64,000 bases of DNA from Carallia brachiata (taxonomy: Eukaryota > Streptophyta > Magnoliopsida > Malpighiales > Rhizophoraceae): assembly GCA_021464245.1 (NCBI GenBank), contig JADCRB010000106.1:310001-374000 (forward strand), in the 5' to 3' direction. Both the position numbers and the translations under genes were made by a program. Positions 47,961-59,400 of this stretch are shown here, piece after piece. Each line of letters begins with the position of its first letter. The first letter of the stretch is position 1. Under the pieces are notes generated by a model, which made no database searches, was not told where the DNA came from, and saw only the letters and a program-made list of their open reading frames with translations.

Positions 47961-48829
47961 TATTAGCCCCTTGAACACTTGGCATGCGGGAGTTGGCGGC
48001 ACCTTGCGCGAACTCCTAACATGGGACTTTGGAGTGGCTGGGTACTCCCTAAGGCAAGGTGAAAACTGAGAGGGTCAACGTAGGCACTGGCCTACATGTG
48101 GGTCCCAGGGTGGACCAGGACTAGGGTTGGACAAAGGATGTTGGGCTACATGTTCGTGCTCTATTAGATGGGCCATGGGCTTGGGCCAAGAGGCCCAAAA
48201 CACGAGACTGGGTCTTGGCCAAGTCTGCATGGCACTGCATGGCACTGTAAGGCACCGAGTTTCCTATGACGTGTGGAACATGGGGAAGTGTGGGTGTGGC
48301 TCTATCCGGTTGGCTGAGCATCAGGATAATGCTCATCAGATCATGCATGGCAAAGGATCGTGGGTAGATAAGACTTATCGAGATCAAGTGATGGAGGATC
48401 GTGGGAGATAAGACTTATCAGGATCAAGTCATGGATGAGATGTGAGAAGATGAGGATTATCAGCCACGATAGAGATCGTGGGAAGATAATGATTATCTCA
48501 AGCCCTAGATACTGGGGGTGTCGGCTATATATAGACCTTATGGGTTGTCATTTGTACTCAGTGAAAGAGAAAGCACTCAGAGAGAAAGAGTGAAACAATA
48601 TTGAGAGTTCCGCTGATCGTTCATTTGTATTACTTGAGTTAAGTAATAAAAGGTTGGGAAAGGTTCCCGTATATGCTCTTGTGTCTCTTTTGAGTGTGTG
48701 AGTTGTGTGCCTACTTATAAAGTTCCATTGTGCAATCTTTGTGTGTGTGCGATTGGCTGAGACTAAGTGTGACTTAGTGTCATCAGAAGGCAAAATTTTG
48801 GGTGAGAAAACTAGCCCTGTGATAGCTAC
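47961..48829 (+). repeat. Chromovirus LTR, second copy, fused to 18S rDNA
   Basis: About 869 bp, in direct orientation with 47097-47960 and highly similar throughout, with no internal region between. It starts TATTAGCCCC (one change from TGTTAGCCCC). It keeps 'ctatatatagacc' (TATA) at ~48522 and 'aataaaagg' at ~48645. Its end, 'gccctgtgatagctac', meets 18S rDNA at a 'ctac' overlap common to both. Confidence 0.8.
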
Positions 48830-49427
48830 CATGGTGGTGACAGGTGACGGAGAATTAGGATTCAATTCCGGAGAGGGAGCCTGAGAAACGGCTACCACAT
48901 CCAAGGAAGGCAGCAGGTGCGCAAATTACCCAATCCTGATATGGGGAGGTAGTGGCAATAAATAACAATATTGGGCTCTTATGAGTCTGGTAATTGGAAA
49001 TGAGTACAATCTAAATCCCTTAGCGAGGATCCATTGGAGGGCAAGTATGGTGCTAGCAGCCGCAGTAATTCCAGCTCCAATAGCGTTTATTTAAGTTGTT
49101 GCAGTTAAAAAGCTTGTAGTTGGACCTTGGGATGGGTCGATCGGTCCGCCTTTTGGTGTGCACCTTTCGCCTCGTCCCTTCTACTGGTGATGCACTTCTG
49201 GCCTTAATTGGCCGGGTCGTTCCTCCAATGCTGTTACTTTGAAGAAATTAGAGTGCTCAAAGCAAGCCTGCACTCTGGATACATTAGCTTGGGATAACAT
49301 CATAGGATTTCGATCCTATTGTGTTGGCCTTCGGGATCAGAGTAATGATTAACAGGAAACAGTCGGGGGCATTTGTATTTCATAGTTAGTGGTGAAATTC
49401 TTAGATTTATGAAAGACGAACAACTGT

Positions 49428-49464
<37 letters not shown>

Positions 49465-49606
49465 TGAAAGTTGGGGGCTCGATGACTATCAGATACCGCC
49501 CTAGTCTCAACCATAAAAGATGCCGACTAGGGATTTAACGGAAGTTGCTTTTAGGACTCTGCCGACACCTTATGAGAAATCAAAGTCTTTGGGTTCCGAG
49601 GGGAGC

Positions 49607-49637
<31 letters not shown>

Positions 49638-50228
49638 CCGGAAGGTTACCACCAGGATTGGAGCCTACGGCTTAATTTGGCTCAACACGGGGAAACTTTC
49701 CAGGTCCAGACATAGTGAGGATTGACAGACTGAGAGCTCTTTCTTAGTTAGTAGAACGATTTGTCTAGTTAATTCCGGTAACGAACGAGACCTTAGCCTT
49801 CTAACTAGCTATGCGGAGGTGATCCTCCGTGGCCAGCTTCTTAGAGGGACTATGGCCATCTAGGCCAAGGAAGTTTGAGGCAATAACAAGTCTGTGATGC
49901 CCTTAGATGTTCTGGGCCGCACGCGCGTTACACTGATGTATTCAATGAGTCTATAGCCTTGGCCAACAGGCTCGGGGAATCTTTGAAATTTCACCATGAT
50001 GGGGATAGATCACTGCAATTGTTGGTCTTCAACGAGGAATTCCTAGTAAGCATTAGTCATCAACTCGGGTTGACTATGTCCCTGCCCTTTGTACACACCG
50101 CCTGTTGCTCCTTCCGATTGAATGGACCGGTGAAGTGTTCGGATTGCGGCGACATTGGCGCTTCGCCACCGGCGACGTCGCAAGAAGTCCACTAAACCTT
50201 ATCATTTAGAGGAAGGACACGTCGTAAG

Positions 50229-50263
<35 letters not shown>

Positions 50264-50264
50264 G
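48830..50264 (+). rRNA. 18S rRNA, 5'-truncated pseudogene
   Basis: The sequence matches plant 18S from roughly a quarter of the way in ('catggtggtgac.ggtgacgg') to its true 3' end 'ggaaggatcattg'. It is 5' truncated by about 350 bases. It has many C-to-T and G-to-A changes even in near-invariant places: the 530 loop reads 'ggtgctagcagccgcagtaa', and the decoding-site region reads 'acacaccgcctgttgc'. About 32 bases are missing at ~49744, apparently between TTCTT repeats. It cannot make a normal small subunit RNA. It looks like a methylated, silenced rDNA relic. Confidence 0.92.
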
Positions 50265-50306
50265 TCGAAACCTCTGCCCAGCAAAACGACTCGCGAACAA
50301 GTTAAC
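50265..50306 (+). other. Start of ITS1
   Basis: The ~42 bases after the 18S end ('tcgaaacctctgcccagcaa', then 'aacgactcgcgaac') match the beginning of a eudicot ITS1. They then break into antisense chromovirus integrase. The 5.8S, ITS2 and the 26S start do not follow. Confidence 0.8.
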
Positions 50307-53300
50307 ATCATTGTTGAACAATGACGTCCAGAACCTAGCAGTAAAACGAGGATCCCGATCGCTCACAATATTTTTAGGCAACCCAAAGTACTTTACTACC
50401 TGCTTGTAGAAAAGCTCAGCGAATGTCTCCGCTTGACATGAAGAGGGGGCAGGAATAAACACCGCATACTTGGAACGATCTACCACCACCATGCCAGATC
50501 CCATGCAATCAATCTTCGGGAATCCGCCAATAAAATCCATCGAAACCAACACCCATGGCTTCAAAGGAATGGGTAGCGGCTGCAATAAACTCGCCTCCTT
50601 CTGCCGCTTCATCTTGTCCTGCTGACAAGTGATGCACGTTTTGACATATGCCTCGACGTCATCATCCATCTTTGGCCAATAGTAGTTGCGGGACAGTAAG
50701 GACATCATCCTTACGACGCCAAGATGACTAGCCCACTGTGAATCATGGGACTCCTGCAGTATCTCCTTCCTAAGGCACGCACCACTAGTAACATATACAC
50801 GATTACCCTTGGCATGCAATAAATCATTATCGAGCCAGTATCACCTTACCACACCCTCCCTTACTTGCTGTACCACTTGCTGATATGTGGAATCATGTGG
50901 GGCCTACTCCCTGATTTTGTCTACCAAGTCACTCACACTTGAGTGAGGGCAGCAACCGTCTCTTGCACTTGTTAACGACTTAGGGCATCTGCTACCTAAT
51001 TTTGCCTTCCTAGCTTGTGTTCCCAAGTAAAATCATACTCAGCCAAGAAATCCTGCCACTGTGCCTGTCGTGCAGAAAGCTTCTTTTGAGTCTGAAAGAA
51101 CGTGTTAGCCACATTGTGGCCCGAACCACGAACCTAGTACCCAGCAAATACACCCTCCATGTGCGAAGGCAATGCACCACTGCCAGCATCTCCTTCTCAT
51201 GGGCTGAGTACCGCTGCTCTACATCATTGAGTTTCCGACTCTCATAGGCAATGGGTGGCCTTCCTGCACCAACACACGTCCTATGGCTTTGTCTAAGGCA
51301 TCAGTTAGCACACTGAAAGGCAACTCAAAATCAGGCAGCCTCAGGACCAGCTCCGTGGACACCGTTGCGTTTAACTTGTCCAAGGCTTCTTGGCAATCTG
51401 TGGTCCACCTCCATGGTCTATCCTTCTTGAGTAAGTCTGTCAATGGGGCCACCTTTTTGGAGTAACCCTACACAAACTTCCTGTAGTAGTTAGACAAACC
51501 AAGAAAGGATCTCAACTCAGGCACGTTGGTAGGGGCCTTCCACTCCACTATTGCCTGGACTTTTCTCTCGTCCATTTTAACCTGCCCTCGACTCACCTTA
51601 TGCCCAAGGAACATAATCTCTCGCCGGGCAAACTCGCATTTTTCCTTTTTAACATATAATTGGTGCTCTCTCAACCTAGACAACACCAACCTTAGGTGGG
51701 ACAAATGATCCTCAAAGGACTCACTATACACAACAATATCATCCAGATATACAACCACAAAATGATCAATAAAGTCATGAAACACATCATTCATTAAATT
51801 ACAGAAAGTAGTAGGGGCGTTAGTCAAACCCAATGGCATCACCAAGAATTCGTAGGAGCCATAGCGAGTGATGCACGTGGTTTTTTCCTCATCTCCTTTT
51901 GCAATCCTGAGTTGCCAATATCCATATCGCAGATCCAGCTTGGTGAAATATGAGGCTCTTGATAGCCTGTCAAACAAGTCCGCTATCAATGGAACAGGGT
52001 ACTTGTTCTTTATCGTCACCTTGTTCAGAGCCCTGCAATCAACACACATCCACAGGAAGCCATCGTGTTTCCTCTAAAACAACACCGGGGCACCATATGG
52101 CGCTTTGGAGGGCTGAATTAGGCTTGCATCCAGCAACTCCGTCAACTGCTTCCTTAGTTCTGCCAACTCTAGCGGACTCATGCGATATGGGGCTTGTGCT
52201 GGTGGTTTGGAACTGGGCACCAAATCGATCTTGTGGTGAATGGCACGCCTTGAAGGAAGACACTTAGGGAGTTCAAGAGGCATCACGCCAGTGAACTCTC
52301 CCAACAGATCCGCCACACTGTCAGGCATCTCCGCAACAATACCTTCTTTGATCTCCTTCAAATCCGCAAGATAGGTGACTTCTCTTTTCTTCAGCCCATG
52401 CTTTACCTGCATAACTGACAGCATACCACTTGACTTCCCACCAATACTGGAAGAGGGAGTGAACGTTCCAAAAAAAAAAAATGGATGATCCTCATACATG
52501 ATCATGAGACCACCCAAGTGAGGCAACCGAGCAACTTTTGTGCTCACAAAGAAATCAAACCCAAGTATGATATCAAAATCATCTAACGGAACCACAGTGA
52601 AGTTAAGCTTACCAGACCAATTGCCCATAGTTACCTCCACTCCCAGTGCCGTGCAAAGCACCTCCCGAGCTGCCGAGTTGACTGCCTTCATTCGACTCCC
52701 AGTCTTGGTGACTTTCAGACCTAGTGACTCCACCATCCTCTTAGCAACAAAGTTGTGGGTAGCACATGTGTCAGCCATTGCAATCAACTCTTCATTACTA
52801 AGCCCGATCTTCACATACATCAAGCCAGATTGTGGGCCACGTCCAGCTTGCGCAGCACTCACCAACAGTAAAGGATTGACACGAGAGGGGCCAACATCAT
52901 CTGAGAGGCAACTCTCCTCAGCAACTATGGCACTTAACTTCTCCCGCTTCGGGCACTCATTGGCCCTGTGTGGTCCATTACAAATAAAACATCCCGAGTT
53001 AGTTTTGCCTTTACCTTGTTCTTGGTAGACGGCTTTGCCTTTATCCTTGCCACCACCGTTGTGCTTATCCTTCTTGCCTTCCTTCTTCTTCTTGCCCTTT
53101 TCTTTGGGCTACTTCCCAGCATCAAAATTAGGAGACTTGTTGATCCGAAAATCAACAAAACCATCAGCCGCAGCAATTGCTGAAGGAAGGTCCTTCACAC
53201 CTTGCCTTCTAAGCTCGAGTTGAGCCCAGGGTTGAAGACTGGATAGGAAGTTGAAAAGCTTGTCCTCATCCGACATGTTTCGGATGTCAAGCATCAAGGA

Positions 53301-53520
53301 ATTGAATTCCTTCACGTAGTCACGCACTGTGCCACTTTGCTTCAACTTCTTTAAGGACTCCCTCGCAACCCATGACGTGTTGTAGGGCAAAATCTAGTCC
53401 TTCAATTCCTTCTTTAGGGTCTCCCATGTCTCGATCTTAGGCTTGCCCGCGCTTGCATCGTCATCCAACCGAGTCCGCGACCACAACTTGGCATCCCTCG
53501 CAACCGAGTCTGCAACGTAC
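50305..53520 (-). pseudogene. Chromovirus (Ty3/gypsy) remnant 2: gag to integrase
   Basis: Read on minus: gag C-terminal part (K-L-W-S-R-T-R, W-E-T-L-K-K-E-L-K-D, V-R-D-Y-V-K-E-F, 53520-53109), zinc knuckle C-F-I-C-N-G-P-H-R-A-N-E-C (near 52995-52957), and protease plus start of RT (52865-52074). The active site reads A-D-T-C-A-T-H-N-F, with Cys where D-T-G is required. RT follows with Y-L-D-D-I-V-V-Y-S (52049-51468), then RNase H (51452-51219) and integrase zinc and core (50819-50305), cut after F-W-T-S-L-F. It shares with the copy at 44384 a TAG directly after P-V-L-F at the RT start, so both descend from an already broken copy. No LTR is attached. Confidence 0.88.
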
Positions 53521-55122
53521 TCGGGGGAGCAGCTGGGGCGAGCAGCACGCGTGGAATGGGCTGGGGTATGCAGCCCGCGTACCGCCTGCTGCTCGTACGA
53601 CCAGCATCGTTCGCAGTGAGCTTCTCGTCGGGCTAGCAGCGGCCTTTGGGCAGTAGTTCGTCTGCCTTGGCCCAACGAGCAACACGTTGCACTCGCGACC
53701 TGCTCCCTCCTGCTGGTGGCACGTGGAGCATGTGGTTGGCCCAACGAGCGACATGCTGTGAGTGCCCCAACGCGCTGCTAGCCTCCTTCCCTTGCTCGGG
53801 TGCCTTCCTAGCTTTTGTTAACCTCCCTCACGAGTAGCAACATGTGCAGACTATGCTTGCAGGCAGCAACCTGTGCGGGGCTGAGCATGCTTAGAGTCTA
53901 TTCCTTGGCCCTTTTTTAAGCTCGCTCCGGTGGCCAATGCCTTGGCCGATCTTCCCATAGCCTCGCTTGCTAATTCAACGGGTGGGTGCAAGGGAGTTGG
54001 TGCAAGGTGCCATCAACTCTGTCGTGCTCTTTGGACGAGGGACTAGGGCCTAACCGTCGAGCATGTTGTGTGGCGCAACGGTTAGGCTGCCTACCCAGCT
54101 AACATCCCTTACTAGCCTGCCTCACTGGCCTCCCCAGCTAACCTCCCATGCTGGCAGCAGCACGTGCGGAGCCAGGCGAGCTCTGAGTCCATTCCTTAGT
54201 CGTTTCGAATCCCCCTTTGGTGGCCAGTGCCTTGGCCGAAGTGAGCAACACCTTGCTTGCTGACATGCCCAGCCTATGTCCATGCCCATTCAGCGAGTTG
54301 ATGCAGGGTGCCAACAATCCATTCCTTGGTCGTTTTCGTGCGTTGGCCGATTTTCTCATCACCTTGCTTTTTAACAAGCCCAATGCATGCCCACTCAACA
54401 AGTTGGTGCAAGTTGCCAGCGATCCATTCCTTGGCCGTTTTCATGCCGTGGCCGATTTTCCCGTCACCTTGCTTGCTGACATGCCCAGTAAATACCCATT
54501 CAGCGAGTTGGTGCAAGTTGCCAACAATCCATTCCTTGGCCGTTTTCAAGCCTTCTTCGGTGGCCAATTCCTTAGCCGATTTTCCCATCACCTTGCTCGT
54601 GGACATGCCCAGCCCATGTCCATGCCCATTCAACGAGAGCCGGTCCGAGGTGCCAACAATCCATTCCTTGGTCAGTTTCATGCCCAGCCAATTTTCCCAT
54701 CGCTTAGCTTGCTGACATGGCCAGCACATTCCTATTCAATGAGTTGCTGCAAGATGCCAACAATCCATTCATTGGCTTTTTTCAAGCCTTCTTCGGTGGC
54801 CAATGCCTTAGCCGATTTTCCCATCACCTTGCTTATGCCCAACCCATGCCCACGCCCATGCCCATTCTACGAGTCCAAGAAATGTGCCAACAACTCTATT
54901 GGGCTCTTGGCTAGAGGGTCCAACACCTAACCTCCCCGGTGCTCGGTGCAAGCGTGTTGCAGGGCGTTCCTCATTGCGGGGCTTCCCGAACACACTACGC
55001 AACTATCTAGCTTCTTGTGCGGTGCTCAACTTAGGGATTTCCAAGCCCGCACGCTAGCCTCCCCAGCCAGCTCAAGAAAAGTTGAAAAAGTGATTTGAGG
55101 GGAGAGGGTGGGACGAATCAAA
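53521..55122 (-). repeat. rDNA intergenic-spacer-like DNA downstream of 26S
   Basis: This is GC-rich and non-coding, and lies directly beyond the natural 3' end of 26S rRNA (minus strand), which is the place of the IGS. Next to the gene is a pyrimidine-rich stretch on minus (complement of 'gatttgaggggagagggtgg'). Short 'ttggcccaacgagc' repeats occur at about 53665 and 53740. The junction with chromovirus gag is near 53520. Confidence 0.65.
54188..54880. repeat. IGS subrepeats, six copies of ~105 or ~130 bp
   Basis: Units begin 'ccattccttggccgttttc' at about 54188, 54318, 54423, 54530, 54660 and 54765. They run through 'ccgattttcccatcaccttg', 'gctgacatgcccag', 'atgcccattcaacgagttgg' and 'tgcaaggtgccaacaat'. 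Presence or absence of ~25 bases ('cttcttcggtggccaatgcc') gives the two lengths. Tandem subrepeats are usual in plant IGS. Confidence 0.8.
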
Positions 55123-55678
55123 GCGACAAATGGCTGAATCTCAGTGGATCGTCGCAGCAAGGCCACTCTGCCAGTTACAATACCCTGTCACATATTTAAG
55201 TCATCTACAAAGGATTCTACTCGTCGATCGGTAGAAATTGTAATTCATGGCGACAGCCGCAACTCGTTCGGTGCAGGTGCTTGGCCCACGACACGTGCCT
55301 TTGGGGGCCATTGGACCCCTACTGCAGGTCGGCAATCGAACGACGAGCGCACGCATGGCTTCTAGCCTGGATTCTAACTTAGAGACATTCAGTCATAATC
55401 CAACACTTGGTAGCTTCGCGCCATTGGCTTTTCAACCAAGTGCGATGACCAATTGTGCGAATCTATGGTTCCTCTCGTACTAGGTTGGATTACTGTTGCG
55501 ACGTCGTCATCAGTAGGGTAAACTTAACCTGTCTCACAACAGCCTAAACCTAGCTGACGTTCCCTATTGGTGGCTGAACAATCCAACACTTGGTGAATTC
55601 TGCTTCATAATAATGGGAAGAGCTGACATTGAAGGATCAAAAAGCAACGTCGCTATGAACGCTTGGCTGCCACAAGCT

Positions 55679-55711
<33 letters not shown>

Positions 55712-56075
55712 AGCTTCAAATTTCGAAGGTCTAAAGAATCGATAGGCCACGCTTTCACAGTTCATATTTATACTAGAAATCAGAATCAAACGAGCTTTCA
55801 CCCTTTTGTTCCACACGAGATTTCTATTCTCGTTGAGCTCATCTTAGGACACCTGCATTATCTTTTAACAGATGTGCCACTCTAGCCAAACTCCCCACCT
55901 GACAATGTCTTCTACTCGGATTGGCCCGCCGAACGGCCTTCGTTCCAAAAAGCGGGGCGATGCCCCATCTCTGATTCACGGAATAAGTAAAATAACGTTA
56001 AAATTAGTGGTATTTCACTTTCGCTGGGGGACCGGCTCCCAATTATCCTACATCTCTCAAGTCATTTCACAAAGT

Positions 56076-56115
<40 letters not shown>

Positions 56116-56201
56116 GATTCCGCCAAGCCCGTTCCCTTGGTTGTTGTTTCACTGGATAGTAGACAGGGATAGTGGGAATCTCGTTAATCCATTCATGCGC
56201 A

Positions 56202-56266
<65 letters not shown>

Positions 56267-56448
56267 TGCGCTTGGTTGAATTTCTTCACTTTGACATTCA
56301 GAGCACTAGGTAGAAATCACATTGCATTAGCATTCGCAGGGACCATCGTAATGCTTTATTTTAATTAAACAGTAGGATTCCCCTTGTCTGCACCAGTTCT
56401 GAGTCGACTGTTCGACGCCCGGGGAAGGGCCTTGAAGGGCCCGTTCCC
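55123..56448 (-). rRNA. 26S rRNA, 3' part only
   Basis: The minus strand carries the last ~1.3 kb of plant 26S rRNA up to its 3' end ('gattcagcc.tttgtcgc' at 55123-55138). The sarcin-ricin loop is intact as 'agtacgagaggaacca' near 55468-55484. Scattered transitions and an abrupt cut near 56448 ('gaac.ggcc' region) against satellite DNA show a truncated, probably dead copy. It points opposite to the 18S fragment at 48830-50264, so the two are not one unit. Confidence 0.92.
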
Positions 56449-59400
56449 CTTGTACTGTCTCGCCTTTTATACTAGTGCAGGCAAAGAGCATACTTTTGTT
56501 GTTATACTTTTTTCCTTTTATACTCTTACAAGTAAGGAGTCTGCTTTTGTTGTTATTATTGTTTGGCCTCATATACCAGTGCAGGCAGGGCGTTTGGTTT
56601 TGTTGCTGCTATCATCTTGTCTTTTATACTCGTGCAGGTAAAGAGCGTACAATTGTTGTTGTAGTTCTTGGTTTTTATGCTCTTGCAGGCAAGGAGTCTA
56701 GTTTTGTTATTGTTGCCGTCTCGCCTTTTATACTCATGCGGGCAAAGAGTATGCTTTGCTATTGTCCTGTTGCCTTTTATATTATTGTTGGCAGTGAGTA
56801 TGCATTTATTGTTGTTGTAGTCTTGCCTTTCATACTCGTATGAGCAAGAAGCGTGTTTTTATTGTTGTTAATGTGTTGCCTTATATTCTCATGCAGGCAG
56901 GCAGCATGCTTTATTATTGTCGTCTTGTTGTTTAAACCCATGCAGGGAAGAAGTATGTTTTGTTGTTGCTGTCTTGCCGTTTATACTCTTGTAGGCAAGG
57001 AGTCTGCTTTTGTTGTTGTTGATGTCTAGACTTTTAATTCATGCAGGCTAGGAGTCGGTTTTGTTGTGGTTACCGTCTCTTCTTTTATAGTCATGCAGGC
57101 AAGAAGTATACTTTAGTTGTTTTACTTTTCACCTTTTAAACTCTTGCAGGCAAAGAGTCTACTTTTACTGCAGTTGCTGTCTCGACTTTTATGCTCAGGT
57201 AGGCAACAAGTCTAGTTTTTTTGTTGTACTTGTTGCCTTTTTTATTCTTGTGGGCAAGGAGATTGTTGTTGTTGTTGCTGCCGTCGCGCCTTTTACACTC
57301 TTGCGGGTTAGGAGTCTGCTTTGCTGTTGTTATTGCCTCGCCTTTTATACTCTTGTGGGCATTGAGTATGCTTTCGTTGTTGGACTTTTTGCCTTTTACA
57401 CTCTTGCGGGGAAAGAGTCTACTTTTGTTGTTGTTGCTATCTTGCCTTTTATACTCATGCGAACAACGATATTAGTTTTGTTGTTGTTATCGACTCGCCT
57501 TTTATACTCATGCAGGCAAGGAGTATGCTTTGCCATTGCCGTCTCGCCTTTTATTCTTGTGGGTGTAAGGAGTATGCTTTTGTTCTTGTTGTCGCCTCTC
57601 CTTTTATACTCACACAGCCAAGGAGTTTGCTTTTATTGTAGTTGTCCTCTTGCCTTTTATACTCGTACGACTAAAGCATATGCTTTACTGTTGTCGTTTT
57701 ACCTTTTATACTCGTGCGAGCAAGGAGTATGCTGTTGTTGTTGCCGTCACACATTTATACTTGTGTGGGTAAGGGGTCAGGTTTTGTTGTTGTTGCCGTC
57801 TTGCCTTTCATATTTGTGCGGCTAGAAGCATGCTTTGTTGCTACCGTCTTGCATTTTACACTCGTGTGAGTAACGAGTTTGCTTTGTTGTTTCCGTCTTG
57901 CCATTTATACTCATGAGTGCAAGGAGTATGCTTTGTTGTTGTCGTCCTGCCTTGCATACTCTTGTGGGTAAGGAGTCTGCTTCTGTTGTTGTTGCCGACG
58001 CCTTTTATACTCGTTCGAGCAGGGAGTATGCTTTGCTGTTGCTAACAAGCCTTTTATACTCGTTCGAGAGAGGAGTATGCTTTTGTTGTTGTTGTCGTCT
58101 CGCCTTTATACTCGTACAGGCAAGGAGTCTAGTTTTGTTGTTGTTGCTGGCTCGCCTTTTATACTCGTGCGGGCAATGAGCATGCTTTGTTGTTGTTGTC
58201 CTTCCTTTTATGCTCATACGAGCAAGGAATATGGTTCGTCATCGACGTCTCGTGTTTTATACTCGTGCGGGCAAGGAGTATGCTTTTGTTGTTGCTGTCG
58301 TTCAGGCAAGGAGTCTGGTTTTGTTGTAGTTGTTGTCTTGCCTTTTATACTCGTGCGGGCAAGGAGTATGCTTTTGTTGTTTTTGTCGTCTCACCTTTTA
58401 TACTCGTGCGGGCAAAGAGTTTGGTTTTGTTGTTGTCGCTGTCTCGCCTTCAATACTCACGTGGGCAAGGGGTTAGTATTCGTTGTTGCTGCCGTCTTGC
58501 CTTTTATGCTCGTGTAGGCAAGGGGTATGCTTTGCTATTGCCATCTCGCCTTTCCTACTCATGTGAGCAAAGAGAATGCTTTTGTTGTTGTTGTCGTCTC
58601 GCCTTTTGTACTCATTTGGGAAAGGAGTCTGGTTTTGTTGTTATTTCTGTCTCCCATGTTATACCCGTGCAAGAAAAGAGAATGCTCTTTTGTTGCCCTC
58701 TCGCCTTTTACACTCATACAAGTGAGGAGTATGCTTTGTTGTTCCCGTCTCGTCCTTCATACTCGGGCAGGCGAGGAGCATACTTTTGTTGTTGTACTTG
58801 TCTCTTTTTATACTCTTGTAGGTAATGACTTTGCTTTTGTTATTCTCACTGTCTCGCTTTTTATATCCTTGCGAGTAATGAGTCTGATTTTATTGTTGTT
58901 GCCGTCACGCCTTTTATACTCGTACGTGCTAGGAGTCAGCTCTGCTGCTATTACCATCTTGCCCATTATACTCATGTGGGTGAGGAGTATACTTTTATTT
59001 TTGAACTTTTTGTCTTTTGTATTCTTGCGGGCAAGATGTCTACCATTGTTGTTGTTACTGTCTCAACTTTTATACTCGTGCGGGCAAGGAGTCTACTTTT
59101 GTTGTTGTTGTCGTCTCGCCTTTTATACTCGTGTGTACTAGGAGTCTACTTTGGTGTTGTTGCTGTCTCGCCTTTTATACTCATGCATGCTATGAGTCTA
59201 CTTCGTCATTCTTACTGTCTTACCTTTTATACTCGTGCCACAATGAGTATGCTTTTATCGTTGCACTTTTCACCTTTTGTAATCTTTTGAGCAAGGAGTC
59301 TACTTTTGTTGTGGTTGTTGTCTTGCCTTTTATACTCGTGCGAACTAGAAGTCAGCGTTGCTATTGTTGCCCTCTCCCCTTTTATACTCGTATGGGCAAG

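Noticed and set aside
49959..50195. Open frame inside 18S rDNA
   Set aside because: It lies wholly within rRNA-derived sequence and has no protein signature.
54217..54930. Cys/Pro-rich 237-residue frame and antisense partners
   Set aside because: It is made of the IGS tandem subrepeats. Frames on both strands repeat with the units.
55613..56117. Open frames over the 26S fragment
   Set aside because: The sequence is 26S rRNA antisense, so the frames are incidental.
48830..56448. A functional rDNA unit running from 18S to 26S
   Set aside because: The two rRNA fragments face opposite ways. 5.8S and ITS2 are absent and both genes are truncated.
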